The translations under genes were made by a program, and so were the position numbers. Source: Brachycybe producta (taxonomy: Eukaryota; Arthropoda; Diplopoda; Playtdesmida; Andrognathidae). From it: a stretch of 64,000 nt of DNA. Each line of letters opens with the position of its first letter. Position 1 is the first letter of the stretch. Shown piece by piece: positions 19,780 through 34,560 of this stretch. The notes under the pieces are model-generated. The model made no database searches and had not been told where the DNA came from. It saw only the letters and a list, made by a program, of their open reading frames with translations. The stretch spans positions 3,704,001 to 3,768,000 of the forward strand of contig JAUPFP010000001.1 in assembly GCA_036925085.1 (NCBI GenBank). The letters run 5' to 3'.

Positions 19780-20300
19780 ATTCATTTCACTTCAATTACT
19801 TTTCACCTAAAGAATTTCACCTCAAATGCTACTTCGCATAAGACGCTTTACCTAAAATACATTTTTCACCTTAGATAATTCACCTAAAATACTTTTATCC
19901 TCAAATAACTTTGTAATTAAAATTTTTCACCTAAGAAATTTGATCACTAAATACTTTTTACCTAAGGAATTTTATTATAAATACTTTTCACCTTATTTAT
20001 TTCACCTCAGTCACTTTTCACCTACGAAATTTCCCCTCAGTTACTTTTCACCTAAGAAGTTTTACCTCAGTTACTTTTCACCCAAGAAATTTCAGCTCTG
20101 TTACTTTGCACCTCAGTTATTTTTAACCTCAGTTACTTTTCATCTAAGAAATTTCACCTCAGTTACTTTTCACCCAAAAAATTTTACCTCAGTCACTTTT
20201 CACCTACGAAATTTCACCCAAGAAATTTCACCTCAGTTACTTTTCATCTAAAACATTTCACCTAAAATACATTTTTCACCTAAAATACTTTTCACCTATG
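19780..20300. repeat. Minisatellite, ~28-bp TTTCACCTAAGAAATTTCAC unit
   Basis: Degenerate copies of TTTCACCTAAGAAATTTCAC and CTCAGTTACTTTTCACC. It is densest at 19975-20255, where it creates a meaningless Phe/Ser-rich frame. Confidence 0.88.
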
Positions 20301-20531
20301 TTCTAGAGAATTTTCACAAATGAAATTCATTACCTAAAATATTTTATTCGAAGCTAATTCACCTAAACAAGTTCAATTACTGTATTACAGATCACGGAAA
20401 ATTACTTTTTTTTTATATCAAACAAAAATCTAAAATGCTTCTTCTAAAAATATGCAAAATATGCATCAATGGAACCCACATAAGATGAAGAAAAATTGAA
20501 TTTATTTTAGGTATACAACATATATGCATTT

Positions 20532-20533
<2 letters not shown>

Positions 20534-20625
<92 letters not shown>

Positions 20626-20734
20626 CATACTCGCCGCCATTTGTCACAATGCAAATGGCTGTAAACAACAAACTCTCAAGAGAACTCTCAGCTCAAGTTA
20701 CAAATGAATGCAACCAAGAAGAACCAAATGGAAT

Positions 20735-20803
<69 letters not shown>

Positions 20804-20828
20804 CTCTTTCTCTCTCTCTCTTTCTTTC
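20534..20828. repeat. (TA)n and (TC)n microsatellites
   Basis: About 88 bp of TA repeat at 20534-20622 and about 90 bp of TC repeat with T interruptions at 20736-20828, separated by ~110 bp of unique sequence. Confidence 0.95.
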
Positions 20829-20829
20829 T

Positions 20830-23200
20830 ACCATAAGTAATTTCCGGAAAAAATATAGGCAATATATTATGAGAATTAGTGCGACACTTGAAGAAATATG
20901 TGTCCATTACAGTACATCATCATCATAGTTGTATGAATTAGAACTTTAGAAAGAAGTTCTTATGACTTTCTTGTGTGTGTTATGTGTCTTAAAATAAAAA
21001 TGCACAAGAAAGAGCTTAAATTAAAAACTAGAAATACAACATATAAGAAGAGAGAGAGAGAGAGAGACCGAGGAAGAAGAAGAAAAAGAGACATTCCTCC
21101 TCCAAACTCCCAATTTACAAAGTTATTCAAGTTGAACTAACAAGAAAATAGAAAAAGGACCCATAAGGAAGGTGCCAGAGAATTTCAGAGAGAAACAATT
21201 TCAAATAATTGAATAAGGACCAAAGTAAAATATAACAGAAAAAAACTATTGTCTGTACAAATAAGGAGAATTGACCTCTCTCTCTCTCTCTCTTTTTCTC
21301 CATCTCTAAAAAAAGCAAAAACAACAACCACAAAAAATTGCCTTTTAAATTCGAAAGGCATCATTATAATGAAAATATATATAGAAAGAGAAAAAGATCC
21401 CTAAAAAGCCCTTTTATTTTCTCTCTCTAAATAATTAACAGTAAGTAAAGAGCCAAAGGGCTTAAAGGACACTGTATATACCAAAAAAAAAAGGGGGGCA
21501 TCTTTAAACTATGGGAAAATACTAAGGAGATAACCATCAGTAGATTTCACTTTTAACTGACCAGTTGACCAAACAAGTTAAAATTTTGGGGCTCATTTTA
21601 GGAGAAAGTGGGGCATAATGGGACAAAAGACTATTTGAAACTATTTTTTTTTTAAAGTTAAAACTGCTTCAGTATCTGTTTTTCATTATATTCTTGTTTT
21701 GTTTTGTTTTTCATTTTTAAATTCTTGTTTGTAGTCATTTTTTTATATTCAGAAATGCCCTAAAATTAATGTTAAGGGCACTTTTATAAGTGAAAACATT
21801 TTTTTAAAAAATCTAGGTATTTAAAAAACAAAACAAAATGAAAATGAAAATATTTTATATGTGATTGGGCTACCCTTCTAGTTTCTAAAACACAATGAGC
21901 TGCTTATTAAAAAGTTCTTAACTGACATAAAATTGCATTTAGGCATTTTTATAGAAATATTTTAGAATAAATAATAATAATTTTAGAATAAATAATAATT
22001 TTAGAATAAATAATAATAATGCCCTTTAATACAACATTAAACAAACCATATTTCTAAATGATTTGTTTTAATTATTTTTACATTATTTTTATGCAAAACT
22101 TGTTAAGTGGGACATATGGGACACTTGTCCCTTTGTTGCCTCACTCTTCCCCTAAGAAAGAAATACATAGTAAAAATGCCTGGTTAGCCAAAATAGCTTA
22201 TCCATTTACGGCTTTATTGTGTCAAAAGTCATATATGCCCTTTAACTTCTTTAACCATGTGACTGACCATATAGAAATTCTAGGACCCAATGTATTTTAA
22301 AAAGCAAGGTCTTTTTTTTAACCATGTGTGGTTTACTACTTTCAAAATATACACGGTGTGAAAATAGTTGACATTCTTTGAACAACTTCTGCCCCTTATT
22401 ACTTTAGTGACCATTTTTCTTAGTTGTTGTCTTTCTTTCCATCACAAATAAATGCCCCAAATGGTGGACTTATAAAAGATGACCACTGGCCACCACCATT
22501 GCAATTTCCATGGTCACAAATACACTTGTGGTCTTTTTTTTTGGTTGTTTTTGTTTGAGGGTTTTTCTATTGTTTACGACCACAAACATCAATAGATAAG
22601 AGAAATTCTCTTTTCTTTTCTTTTTTTGGGCAAACATTTCCACACCGCCATATATCATGAATTTTAAGCATTTTTTACCTTTTTTTTTTTAAGACAAGAC
22701 AACTAACTTTCAATCTTATCTTGAAAATGTTTGTGTATTGGTCTCCAAACTACTAATTAAAATAGACTTTTTTTTATGTACATGAGTTTTTACAATGTTA
22801 TCTCTATGTGTGTGTGTGTACATTATACACAATCAGAAGAAAGAAACATACCTTTAAGTTATTTAGTGTGAACATGACCTAAATAAATAATATCAAGATA
22901 TATCTAAATTGTATTTGATATTTGATACTAACTACTACTACTACTACAAGAAATTTTATCTTCATATTAGAAATTACTTACAAAAATCTGCTTCTTTTTT
23001 GTGTGCAAAAATATATTTCAAATTTCAATTTAAAAGTACAATTTGAAATATATTTTGCACAAAAAAAAACGAAAAGCAGATTTAATAGAAATTTGCATAT
23101 GTTTGTTTATATTATTTGCAGGTGAATTGAAACATGAAAAACAAACATTGTAAAATTTAATTGGAGGCTTATGGGAGTTATATTTTATATATTACTATTG
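20830..23200. other. Intergenic, AT-rich; one hairpin
   Basis: GA/TC runs at 21048-21065 and 21277-21292. A foldback fragment (CTACCCTTCTAGTTTCTAAA) lies at 21870-21892. An inverted repeat at 22984-23082 has arms of about 40 bp (AAATCTGCTTCTTTTTTGTG, TATATTTCAAATT). No gene is seen. Confidence 0.7.
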
Positions 23201-23204
23201 GCTA

Positions 23205-23498
23205 ATGTTCGGATTTTTATGCAAATATCAAAAGCAACTGTTTCTCAATCTCTGTGGCCTAAGGTGCCAATTGTGAAGTAAATATTCCATTTAAATCAAC
23301 CAACTATTATGGTTTTTTTTTCTATCAAAAACACTGGTTAGAGGCTAGAACTATAATTGACAACTGATAGTAACGAGACATCTTAGCCTCTAACCACAAT
23401 TGTTGGTTACTCTACTGATAATAATTACTTCAGAATTTGGCATTTGAGCCAAAATTGAGAAGTATTTGCTTGATATTTTGCGTAAAAATCCGAGCCCT
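23205..23498. mobile_element. hAT-like palindromic MITE, TAGGG family
   Basis: It runs from TTCGGATTTTTATGCAAATATC to CGTAAAAATCCGAGCCCTA. The central TTAGAGGCTAG hairpin is at 23338-23393. Inner arms are CTCAATCTCTGTGGCC and CCAAAATTGAG. Confidence 0.8.
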
Positions 23499-25560
<2,062 letters not shown>

Positions 25561-25572
25561 TTATTTAGAATA

Positions 25573-26135
25573 CTAGTGGGGTAATCCGTCATAAATGACG
25601 GGAGCAAAATTCACAGGCAATTGTGCCCAGCATTAGAATTTTTTTTCCTCCGCCCTTTTATGACGTCAGACCAAGTAACAAATCCAATTAGAAATTAATG
25701 ACGTTCATAAAAGGGCTGAGCAAAAGAAATTCTAATGCTGGGCACCTGTGATAAACTGTAGTTTAATTTTGCTAATATTATCCCCTCTCTTTTTTTTACA
25801 TTTGAAAGAGAAAATGAGTTTTTCATTTTCTCTGGTGTGCGCATGCGCGTCGTTTGTTCCTTTTTTACTTCTTTCATTTCAATTTCAGTCACCCCCTCCC
25901 ACTTTTTCCTCCTCCACGTTTCTCTCTCTCCCCCTTCTACCCTTTCCAACCTTTCCCCCCCCCTCCAATTTAATATCATGGGGTTCTTGGATGGGGAGAG
26001 CGCAACATAATGTTGACCTTGAGAAAAAAAAAGCAGTTCATTTAAATTTATATAAATTCCGACGTGCTTCAAGGTTTTTGTCTTTGTTTGTACAGCATTA
26101 GGTCATACAGACAGAAAGACTGGGCTTAATATATA
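25573..26135. mobile_element. ~560-bp interspersed element, copy 1
   Basis: The left end is TACTAGTGGGGTAATCCGTC. Within it is a palindrome (25607-25748, GCCCAGCATTAGAATT with CTCCGCCCTTTTATGACGTC). The right end is GACTGGGCTTAATATATATA. A second copy lies inverted at 47518-48091 with the same ends and the same internal palindrome. No coding capacity is seen and the class is undetermined. Confidence 0.7.
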
Positions 26136-26560
26136 TAATTTTTGAGAGCATATAAATCCGATCTATTATAAATTGATATTTACAATATTCTTATATTTTA
26201 TAACACACACTGTACTGTAAAAAAAAATAACATGTTGCCCCATTACTAAGGTACTAACTACGTGAGGGTTTTTTTTTTTAGTTTGAGGGGTTTTGTAAAG
26301 GGGGGGGGGGTTGTCGGAACGGGTTTTTTTTTTTCGTGGATGTCCAGTCGGAGTTAAGAGGGAAGGAAAGTGTCGATATCAGCTCAAGGAATCCAAGTTA
26401 CTCCGTGGGTGGTATTTGAAAATGTCCACGTTTCAAAAATGACATTTTTTTTTATATTATTTTTATTACTATTAACTATTATTATTATAATTATTATTAT
26501 TATTATCATCTGCCCGTTGTATATATTTTTAAACGTTGTGCCTCTCTTATAACACAGGAA
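26136..26560. other. Intergenic, homopolymer-rich
   Basis: T and G runs at 26268-26336 and a TTA-rich stretch at 26450-26507. Nothing else is recognised. Confidence 0.65.
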
Positions 26561-26569
26561 AGTTTGCCA

Positions 26570-26776
26570 CAAAGGCAATTAGAAATCGGGACAAACAGAA
26601 ATTGGCTCCGCCCTTTTTATGACGAACGGCAACTTCTAATTGGTTGGTTATGTAGTCTGACGTCACATGCTCCGCCCTTTTCAACGTCGAACCACACAAC
26701 AAACCAATTAGAAGTTGCCGGTCGTCATAAAAAGGTCGGAGCCAACTTCTGTTCGTCCCGATTTCTGATTGCTTGT
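26570..26776. mobile_element. hAT-like MITE, 8-bp TSD GTTTGCCA
   Basis: The arms contain TTGGCTCCGCCCTTTTTATG and CATAAAAAGGTCGGAGCC, with AACTTCTAATTGGTT and AACCAATTAGAAGTT inside. GTTTGCCA is exactly duplicated at 26562-26569 and 26777-26784. It is a close relative of 7109-7316. Confidence 0.85.
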
Positions 26777-27064
26777 GTTTGCCACTTGAAGGAACTCGGC
26801 ATGTTTTTTTGGGGATATTTTTGAGCCAAAAAAAAAAAAAGAAGATAAAATATTGTATTTACTGGACTGTATATTTATTGTCAAATTCATGGCAGTTAAA
26901 AAAATTTTTTTTAAAAAAAAGGGCCATGGGCCACTTTTTTGTTGGTTCGAGTTCAAGAAGCGAATTTATCATCTGAACTTTTAAGTTGAACTCAAACAAA
27001 AAAAATGGATTTGCAACTCTTACTGGCAACATAGAAAAAAAAAACCCCAGATTTTGTTGAGTTA

Positions 27065-27496
27065 AGCAGCCCACAGACCTGCAACTTGGTTGCAAACCAT
27101 GTTGCCAACTTGTCATGTTGCAAAACAGTGTTGAAGGTCTGTGGGATGGTTGAAGTTGCAATTTCAGGTTGCACCAACGGTTGCAGTGAAATCAAAAAGT
27201 TTAGCTAGTTTTGTGGGAGGAGCCTAATGTTGGCAACACTGTTGCACCGTCTGTAGTGGGGTTCGGCAACTTGGTTGGAAACATTAGTACACCACAAGAA
27301 GTTCTAAAAGTGAAGTAGTGCATTAAGACATTGTTATAAATAAAAAGAAAATGGCTACCATCTCAAATAATGAAGCCGTGGAGAGGGTATTTCGATGCAT
27401 ATATGTTTCTGATGTTGCTGTCTTAAAGGTTGCATAGTCTGTGGCAAACAAGTTGGCAACATGGTTGGCAACCAAGTTGCAGGTCTGTGGGCTGCT
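27065..27496. mobile_element. PIF/Harbinger-like MITE, TTA TSD
   Basis: 432 bp. The TIR is AGCAGCCCACAGACCTGCAA, continuing CTTGGTTGC, complemented at the right end. TTA lies on both sides (27062-27064, 27497-27499). GTTGCCAACTTG repeats occur in both arms. Confidence 0.8.
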
Positions 27497-27499
27497 TTA

Positions 27500-28050
27500 T
27501 AACGAAACACTGTTTATCAGCTCAGAAGGTTTAAGATAAAAGTTTATGTCCCAAGTGTATTTGTTGAATTTGAGCCTAAAGAATGGAACTTTAACTTGAA
27601 CCCTCTGTACAGGGCTCCAAGGAGAAAAAAAAAAACCCTTGTTTTATTAAGTAACACTAAACAGAATTTGTCTATGATTCAATCCAGCTCAGAGAGTTCA
27701 AGTTGAAGTTCATCTGCCAAGTGTCTTTCTTGAGTTTCAGCTTAAGCAAGTGAATTTTAACTTGAACCCTCTTTACAGGGTTTGAATCCCTGTTTCATTG
27801 AGTTACCCTGGAGGTGTGGATTTCATTTTTCTATGATGGAACTCTGCTTAGAGGGTTCAAGTTGAAGTTTATGTACCGTGTATATTTCTTTAAAATTTCA
27901 TCTCTCATTTGAACTCTTGTAAAAGGGGTTCCATAAAAAGGGTTCCAACATAGAAAAATTCCTGGTTTTTATTGAGTAACCTGTTTGAATTTGGGCCCAA
28001 ACACTTAAAAGTTCAGAGCTGTGTTGTAGCAAGAGTAAAATCTCTTATTA
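27500..28050. other. Intergenic, degenerate ~220-bp repeats
   Basis: Recurring phrases GAGGGTTCAAGTTGAAGTT, TTTAACTTGAACCCTCT and ACAGGG suggest diverged copies of a unit rich in inverted TTCAAGTT motifs. The phrases continue to about 28600 and reappear at 29370-29580. No gene is seen. Confidence 0.5.
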
Positions 28051-28053
28051 GTA

Positions 28054-28369
28054 GGGTTTGCGGATTTTAATGCAATATCAACCGGAATGTTTCTCAATTT
28101 ATGGCCCAAGTGCCAATTGTGAAGTAACAATCTCGTTTAGATAAAAAAAAATTATTCTTTCTAATTAAAAAAAAATTAGAGGCTAGAACTCTAGTTGACA
28201 TCTGATAGCAACCATACATCTAGCCTCTCTAACGAGCCTTTTCTGAATAGAAAAAAAGCATAATTGCAGTTGCTCTAATGATGTTGATGATGGTGATTAC
28301 TTCACAATTGGCACTTGGACCACAAATTGAGAAACATTCCGGTTGATATTGCATCAAAATCCGAGCCCT
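28054..28369. mobile_element. hAT-like palindromic MITE, TAGGG family
   Basis: It runs from TAGGGTTTGCGGATTTTAATG to GCATCAAAATCCGAGCCCTA. The central TTAGAGGCTAG / CTAGCCTCT hairpin is at 28178-28232. Confidence 0.82.
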
Positions 28370-30140
28370 AAGTACCTTTGAACAGGTATTTGAAAATGTT
28401 AGAACCCTGCTTAGAGAGTTCAAGTTTATTGCAAGTTCACATATATTAAATTTGAGTCTTTAGCAATTAGCACTTTTGAACCCTCTGAACAGAGAGTTCC
28501 AGCAGAGAAAAACTATCTTTTATGAACTAGTCTTCAATAGGGTTTTTTTTTGTCTATATTGGAATCCTGGTTAGAGAGTTCAAGTTTTAAGTCTTCTTCT
28601 TGAATTTGAGCCAAACTTACTCGTTTTTTCACACGACAACTATAAAGTTTTTTTTTTGTGTGTGTGTTGTTGTCATGAAAGATAAAATGTCCACCACCAT
28701 GTAGAACTTTCATTTTTAGTGTATGTGGGCCCCTGCCTTACATCATTACGTTTTTTTTATGTCTAATCGTTTGAGATAATTAACGATCGGCAAAACAAGG
28801 GCGGCTTGGTCAAGAGGAATGAGAAGGAGGAGGAGGGGAGTAGGAGGGTCATTTTAGCCCCTCAAGTCTTAAAAAGTTGACAAAGTAAAAAAAAAATCAT
28901 GAAATGTTGCACCTTAGAAAAAACAAAATGATAAATGGCTCACAAAATGTTGAAAATTTAAGATGGGATATTGGACACACACACACAAAAAAAAATGTCC
29001 TTTGTCCACATTTTACCTAATTATTTGCATTAACCAAGGAATTTATAACATGTGATTTTTTTTATAAATATTTTCTACAAGAAAAATGTGACCCCTTTCA
29101 CCTTTCCACCTCATCCTTCAAACTAATTAATCTGAATTCCAATTGGTTCAAGCAAATTTGTTACCAAAAAAAAATGTCACCTGCTCTTAAAATTGCAAAT
29201 AATAATAATAATAATGATGAAACAGAAACGGTTTTTTTATGTCTAATTAGTTGGTACAACTGACCACACAGTGACCAGTGACCACCAAACTTCACTTGGT
29301 CACAAATGTTTTGTTGTTGGAATTTAATATTTCATAAAGTGTGCCATGAAAAATCACGTTTATTCGAAGAAGGATCAACTTGTCACTTGAGTTTTAACTT
29401 GGCACTTGAACTTCATCTTGACACTTGAGCTTCAACTTGGCACTGAAACTTCAACTTGACATTTGAACTCTCTCTGAACATTGTTCAAACATAAAAAAAA
29501 CCTCTTCTCAAGTCTACTTTAACTAAATAGGGTTCTTCTATGATGGAAGTACTCTTCACAGAGGGTTTAAGTGTCAAGTTTTATAATTGAATTTGTTTGT
29601 TATTATATTATTTAATAATTGATTGTATTTTAAACAATAATTTATATCAAATTCACTGAAATTTCAAATTATTTGCATCAGAATTTATTTTTCTCTTGTC
29701 ATTTTTTTTAGACTAAATTGTTCCTGAAAACTGTATCGTTAAGTGAAACATCGTTAAAAGAATCATTGTTGGAATAAAGGCGCATGTAAAGACACTTCCG
29801 TACAAAGCTATAGAGTTTAACCAACTAATTTATAGCTAAGTATCGTTCTCAGGGGTAATGTTAAGCGAGGTATGACTGTATAATATTTATTACACTAGTA
29901 GTCACTTTCGTTTCGTGAAAGTTGCACGACGAGTTTACTATTGTATTTTTTACGGACTTTTTATAACTTTTGCGATTTTTCTAGGACTTTTTTTCTTAAT
30001 GTTTTCAGGTGGAAACCCCTTTAATTTGGTTTGTATGTTTTGTCCAAGTTTGTTTTTTTGCATATTTCCAATTGAAATTCATTTAATATGGTGGGTATTA
30101 CTGGGTAATAACAGGTTATTTTGCGAATACATTTTTACAT
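28370..30140. other. Intergenic, no gene seen
   Basis: AT-rich with scattered homopolymers and a CA run (28976-28986). The 119-codon frame at 29915-30274 is Phe-rich and runs into the following tandem repeat. Confidence 0.65.
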
Positions 30141-30436
30141 TCTTGTTCCTTTGGCACAAGTCCTTTTCACATAAGTTCATTTTTTTACATTCTTGTCCCT
30201 TTGGCACAAGTCCTTTTCACATAAGTTCATTTTTTTACATTCTTGTCCCTTTGGCACAAGTCCTTTTCATATAAGTTCATTTTTTTACATTCTTGTCCCT
30301 TTAGCACAAGTCCTTTTCATATAAGTTCATTTTTTTACATTCCTTGTCCCTTTGGCACAAGTCCTTTTCATATAAGTTCATTTTTTTACATTCTTGTCCC
30401 TTTGGCACAAGTCCTTTTCATATAAGTTCATTTTTT
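30141..30436. repeat. Six tandem copies of a 50-bp unit
   Basis: The unit contains TCTTGTCCCTTTGGCACAAG, then TCCTTTTCATATAAGTTCAT and a T run, starting at 30141, 30191, 30241, 30291 and so on. Copies are nearly identical, so the array is young. The absence of spacers excludes a CRISPR-type array. Confidence 0.95.
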
Positions 30437-30540
30437 TTATAAAATGAAGGCATTTTAATTATTTTTTAAAAATATATTTTTACTTTGAAATCATTAAATA
30501 CTTTTTTTAACCTTAAATTTTTACATTTTTCAATACATGA

Positions 30541-30960
30541 GACTGGTTAAAGGCTATCATACTTATAATTAATCCAAGGTTATCTTGAAATAAATTGAGA
30601 ATTCTTGAAATGTTTAGCCTCTAAACCAATTGAAATTGATTGAAAATGCGTATTTTATTTGGCCTTTGTAATAAACTAAAAAAACTGAACAATTAATTTT
30701 GATAATCAATTTTAAAATAATTAATCCTGTTATATTTATCTAAAGTGAGTAAGGTGCTGCCCCTGGTGGTAGAATCTGATATGCCTTTTACCATTCTTTT
30801 TGCAATTTTAGCCTCTAAACACACTCATTGTTTAAAAAATGCATAATTCGTTTGGCCTTACTAATAAACTACAATAAGTGAACAATTAATATTTTTGAAT
30901 AATTAACTTTTTTTAATCTAATGTAAACTGAATAAAGTGCTGCCTCTGGTGGCAGAAACC
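30541..30960. repeat. Diverged direct repeat with TTAGCCTCTAAAC
   Basis: Two related ~180-bp segments (about 30610-30785 and 30810-30960) share TTAGCCTCTAAAC, TTTGGCCTT, AATAAACTA, GAACAATTAAT and GTGCTGCC-CTGGTGG. The first is preceded by a degenerate TTAAAGGCTA arm. Confidence 0.6.
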
Positions 30961-31734
30961 TAGCATGCTTTTTAAACCACATAATTAGTATTGGATACCA
31001 TAATACAAATTAAATAATAATTAAAAAACAATGCTGAGTGATATTAAATGATGTTAAATTCTTGTTAAATATTAGAATGCTATTATTTGTTAAATTTGTT
31101 AAATAGTGTGACAAGTGAAATTGTTGGTCCGGTTCACTTGACACACAAAACAAGTAAGCAACATCCTGTAGATTATCAAAAATCATCATCATCATCATCC
31201 ATGTCACAATGTCACATGTTGCAAGGTGTAGCGGACATTCTTGTCACATACAACAAAAGTCATTGGCAGCAAAAGATCACCAAAAACAATTGTAATAAAA
31301 CATGCCAACAAAAAAAAAATATGGATATTTTCAACCTTGTCACTGGTTTTGTCTGTCTATCATAACTTAGGAAAATATGACTCATATACATTTGTCCTGT
31401 CATTCTTGTTTGAAAAGTGTTGTAGTGTCAAAATACGAGTTTAAAACACCATTTTATATTTTGCGAAATTGACAAAAAAAATATTAAATTTTCAGAAAAC
31501 AAATTCAAAATTTGATACAAAGATGAGAAATTGAATAAATTTACTGAAGAAAAAAAACCTCATTCAAAGAGAATATCTTATTAAATTTAGACACAAATAT
31601 TTTATTTTATTCATTCAAAATGTTGCTTTTAAATGCAGTTTGTATAAAATTGCTAAATATGCAAGAAAATATGCAATTTTTTTTTAATAAAAATGCAAAT
31701 ATTCAAATTTGCAAAATGCAACTATAATCATTGA

Positions 31735-32010
31735 AAATGATAATGTGCATTGAAAAATACAAATATGCATTGCAGAATGTAAAAATGCATAGAAAAATGC
31801 AAATATGCATTGAAAAATGCAAATATGCATTGAAAAATGCAAATATGCATTGAAAAATGCAAATATGCATTGAAAAATGCAAATATGCATTGAAAATTTT
31901 CAAATATGCATAGAAAAATGCAAATGTGCATAGAAAAATGCAAATATGCATTGAAAAATGCAAATATACTTTGCAGAATGTAAATATGCATTAAAAATGG
32001 CAAATATGCA
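31735..32010. repeat. 18-19-bp minisatellite (ATGCATTGAAAAATGCAAAT)
   Basis: About 15 copies of an ATGCATTGAAAAATGCAAAT-like unit with variants. All three minus-strand frames are open through it only because of the repeat. Confidence 0.95.
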
Positions 32011-32105
32011 ATTAAAATTAAACATAAATTGATAAATGGTCTATATTTTTCAATTTTTTAAAAAAGATTTTCTTTTTTTTATAAAATTCACATAAATGCA
32101 AATCG

Positions 32106-33325
32106 AACTCTGGTTATTCTATTTTTGAGAAGCAAAACTTCAGAAAATGAAAATCTTTTAGAAACTAGAAGGGTAGTTCTGTCACAAAAGGGTAATTTCA
32201 TGTTGATCTTTTAAAATAAATGGTGTTTTACTCAGTTGAACAGACCACTAATTATATAGGTGATCACTGATCATTATATAAGACACAGCCACCGCTTTGT
32301 TTTTGCACGACAGTGGCGATGAGTGGTTCAATTCCTGCCACAAATGGCGACCACCGCCTTTTTGTCGTTGATGATCACCATGGTTATGCCAGTGATTCGC
32401 ACTGACTGCAGGTCATTGTTTTCAGTGATGGGTTTTGTGTGAAGCAGCAGCAAGCAGTGACAGTCACACTGTGGCACCACTTTTTGAAGCCGGGCCTCTC
32501 TTTAAGTCTTATAAGCTGCATTCAGCTATAGAATCACATTTAAAAATGTATTTTCTATTTTTAAGGGACTTATGTTGAGGCCTCACATTTTATGTATCTT
32601 TAAATCCTGGCAAAGACATAAGACAATCTTATAGCACATTCTATAAGACTAAGCCTATTCATAAATCACTAATATTGCGCTCAAACATCAAAGAAATTCC
32701 ATTTCATCTTCAAAATCCCATCATCCTCTTCTTTTTTTCCGCCAAAAAACAGAACTCAAATCAACCAACAACAACAAAAAAAAAGCAACGCAGAAAGAAA
32801 AGTTTGCAAAAATTTGAGCAAAAAACTTCAATTTTGAAATCCTGATATAGAAAAAAAGAAAATTTCAGCTGATGTTGAATTCAAAGTTATTATCATTTCT
32901 TGAATGTAAATTCAAACATAAGATTTCAAATGGTGTAAACATAGCAAAAATGCCCATTTAAATTGTATAATTTTTAATGCTAATTAATTTTTAAAATGGT
33001 TTTTAAGTGTAAACAGGGCCCCCCTAGAACAATGGTTATTCTATCTTTCAGGTGTAAAATTGAATAAAACCTGAAAGTGTTTTAGAAACTAGAAAGATAT
33101 AGCTTATTAACTTTAAGAGTATTTTCAAGTTTGATATCGTTTAAAATAAGCTTTTTGTTTATATTTAAAAATGGACCCAACTTTTAATGTGTAGATGATA
33201 TTTTTTTTAAATGTTTTGTCTGTAAAAAGTTTATTTTGAAAGATAGCTACCGTTCTAGTTTCTAACGCACTTTCAGTTTATTTTTTAACATTGCTCTTCT
33301 GAAACACAGAATGAAAAAAGTTCAA
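32106..33325. repeat. Foldback fragments of the CTTCTAGTTT family
   Basis: A half element lies at 32130-32232 and a fuller inverted repeat at 33015-33325. Between them, 32255-32500 is GC-richer with GTGGCGAT and GGTCGCCAC-type motifs resembling 11890-12060. 32520-33010 is AT-rich with nothing seen. Confidence 0.55.
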
Positions 33326-33408
33326 AAATCACTTGTTTATTAAACTTTAAATATTAATAAAATTAAAATTAGTAATACAATATACAAATAAAAATACATG
33401 GAGTCTAA

Positions 33409-33709
33409 TACCTAGTGCACACCTGATAATTTAAATGCATTTAAATAATAAACGTGTTCTACAGAGCCCTGTGAGGGACAAACAAACAATATGTCGAATT
33501 CAATTTATTCAGTTAATTAATCTGAAAATATTGAGTTAATACTTAAATAATAATATATAAACTGTTGACATTAAAATATTGATTTAGTATTTCAATTTTA
33601 AAATATGAATAATAAAGTCAATTTTTATTTGATTTTTATTTGGATTCCGTATAATTTACCTAAACACATTTAATTTGAATTCATTTAACTCATGTGAGTG
33701 TACAAGGTA
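33409..33709. mobile_element. Tc1/mariner-like MITE copy (ATACCTNGT family)
   Basis: The left end is ATACCTAGTGCACACC and the right end GAGTGTACAAGGTAT, with inner CATTTAAATAATAAACGTG and CACATTTAATTTGAATTC. The same family occurs at 38448-38739, 40989-41297 and inverted at 55944-56245. Confidence 0.75.
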
Positions 33710-33875
33710 TAATTCCAAAAATAGCTGTTTTTATACTTGGACTAATTTGCAATGCATTTCTTCTCATGCTGCAATTTGACTTTTTGTCTCTCTGTCACAG
33801 GCCTTCTTGGACCTGCTTGCAATGTAATTTTTTTCAAATTCATATACATTTTACGCGCACATTTTTTTTTAAATA

Positions 33876-34560
33876 AACTATTGAAATATTATAAGAAAAA
33901 TAAACCCCCTTTTTAATTTTTAAGAAACAATTGATATTTATGTTAGAAAAATCAATATTTTTTAAGATAATATTTATAAAAATTCATATTGTGTTTTGTA
34001 GGAACTGAAAATTTCATTGAAAATTTAAAAATTATTAAAAATTAATTTTCTAAAATATGCACCTAAATGTTAAATTGCATTTGTGTACATTTTATGCAAA
34101 AAAAGATGAAAAATACGCAAAATGTTAGGCATAATTTGAAGACAAAAATTATGCAAAACATAAAAATCTTAACTTTATGAGTATGTATATCAATTTCTGC
34201 ACTTTTTTCAATATCAAATACGTTTTATTCACAAAAAAATGTTGAAAAATAAACAATGTTGAAATGTTATAAGAAAAATAAAACCTTTTTTTAAGTTTAT
34301 AAGATAAAAATAATGCAAATTTTATATTAAAAAAATCAACCATTTTTAGATACATATATTATTTATAAAAATTCATATTGTGTTTTGTAGGAACTGAAAA
34401 TTTCATTGAAAATTTAAAAATGATTAAAAATTAATTTTCTAAAATATGCACTAAAATGTTAAATTGCATTTGTGTACATTTTATGCAAAATAATGAAAAA
34501 TATGCAAAATTATAGGCATAATTTTTATTTGCAGCCAAAAATTATGCAAAATATAAAAAA
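33876..34560. repeat. Tandem dimer, ~385-bp period
   Basis: 33876-34140 is repeated at 34255-34560 with high identity (for example ATTCATATTGTGTTTTGTAG, then AACTGAAAATTTCATTG). TTATGCAAAATA-rich, no coding. Confidence 0.8.

Noticed and set aside
25695..26101. Frames of 117-125 codons on both strands, with a counterpart at 47546-47821
   Set aside because: They fall within the ~560-bp repeat; the two copies do not keep the frame intact, so there is no sign of selection on a protein.
31684..32003. Three overlapping minus-strand frames with MHICIFQCIFAF repeats
   Set aside because: All are readings of an 18-19-bp minisatellite; being open in every frame shows lack of coding constraint.
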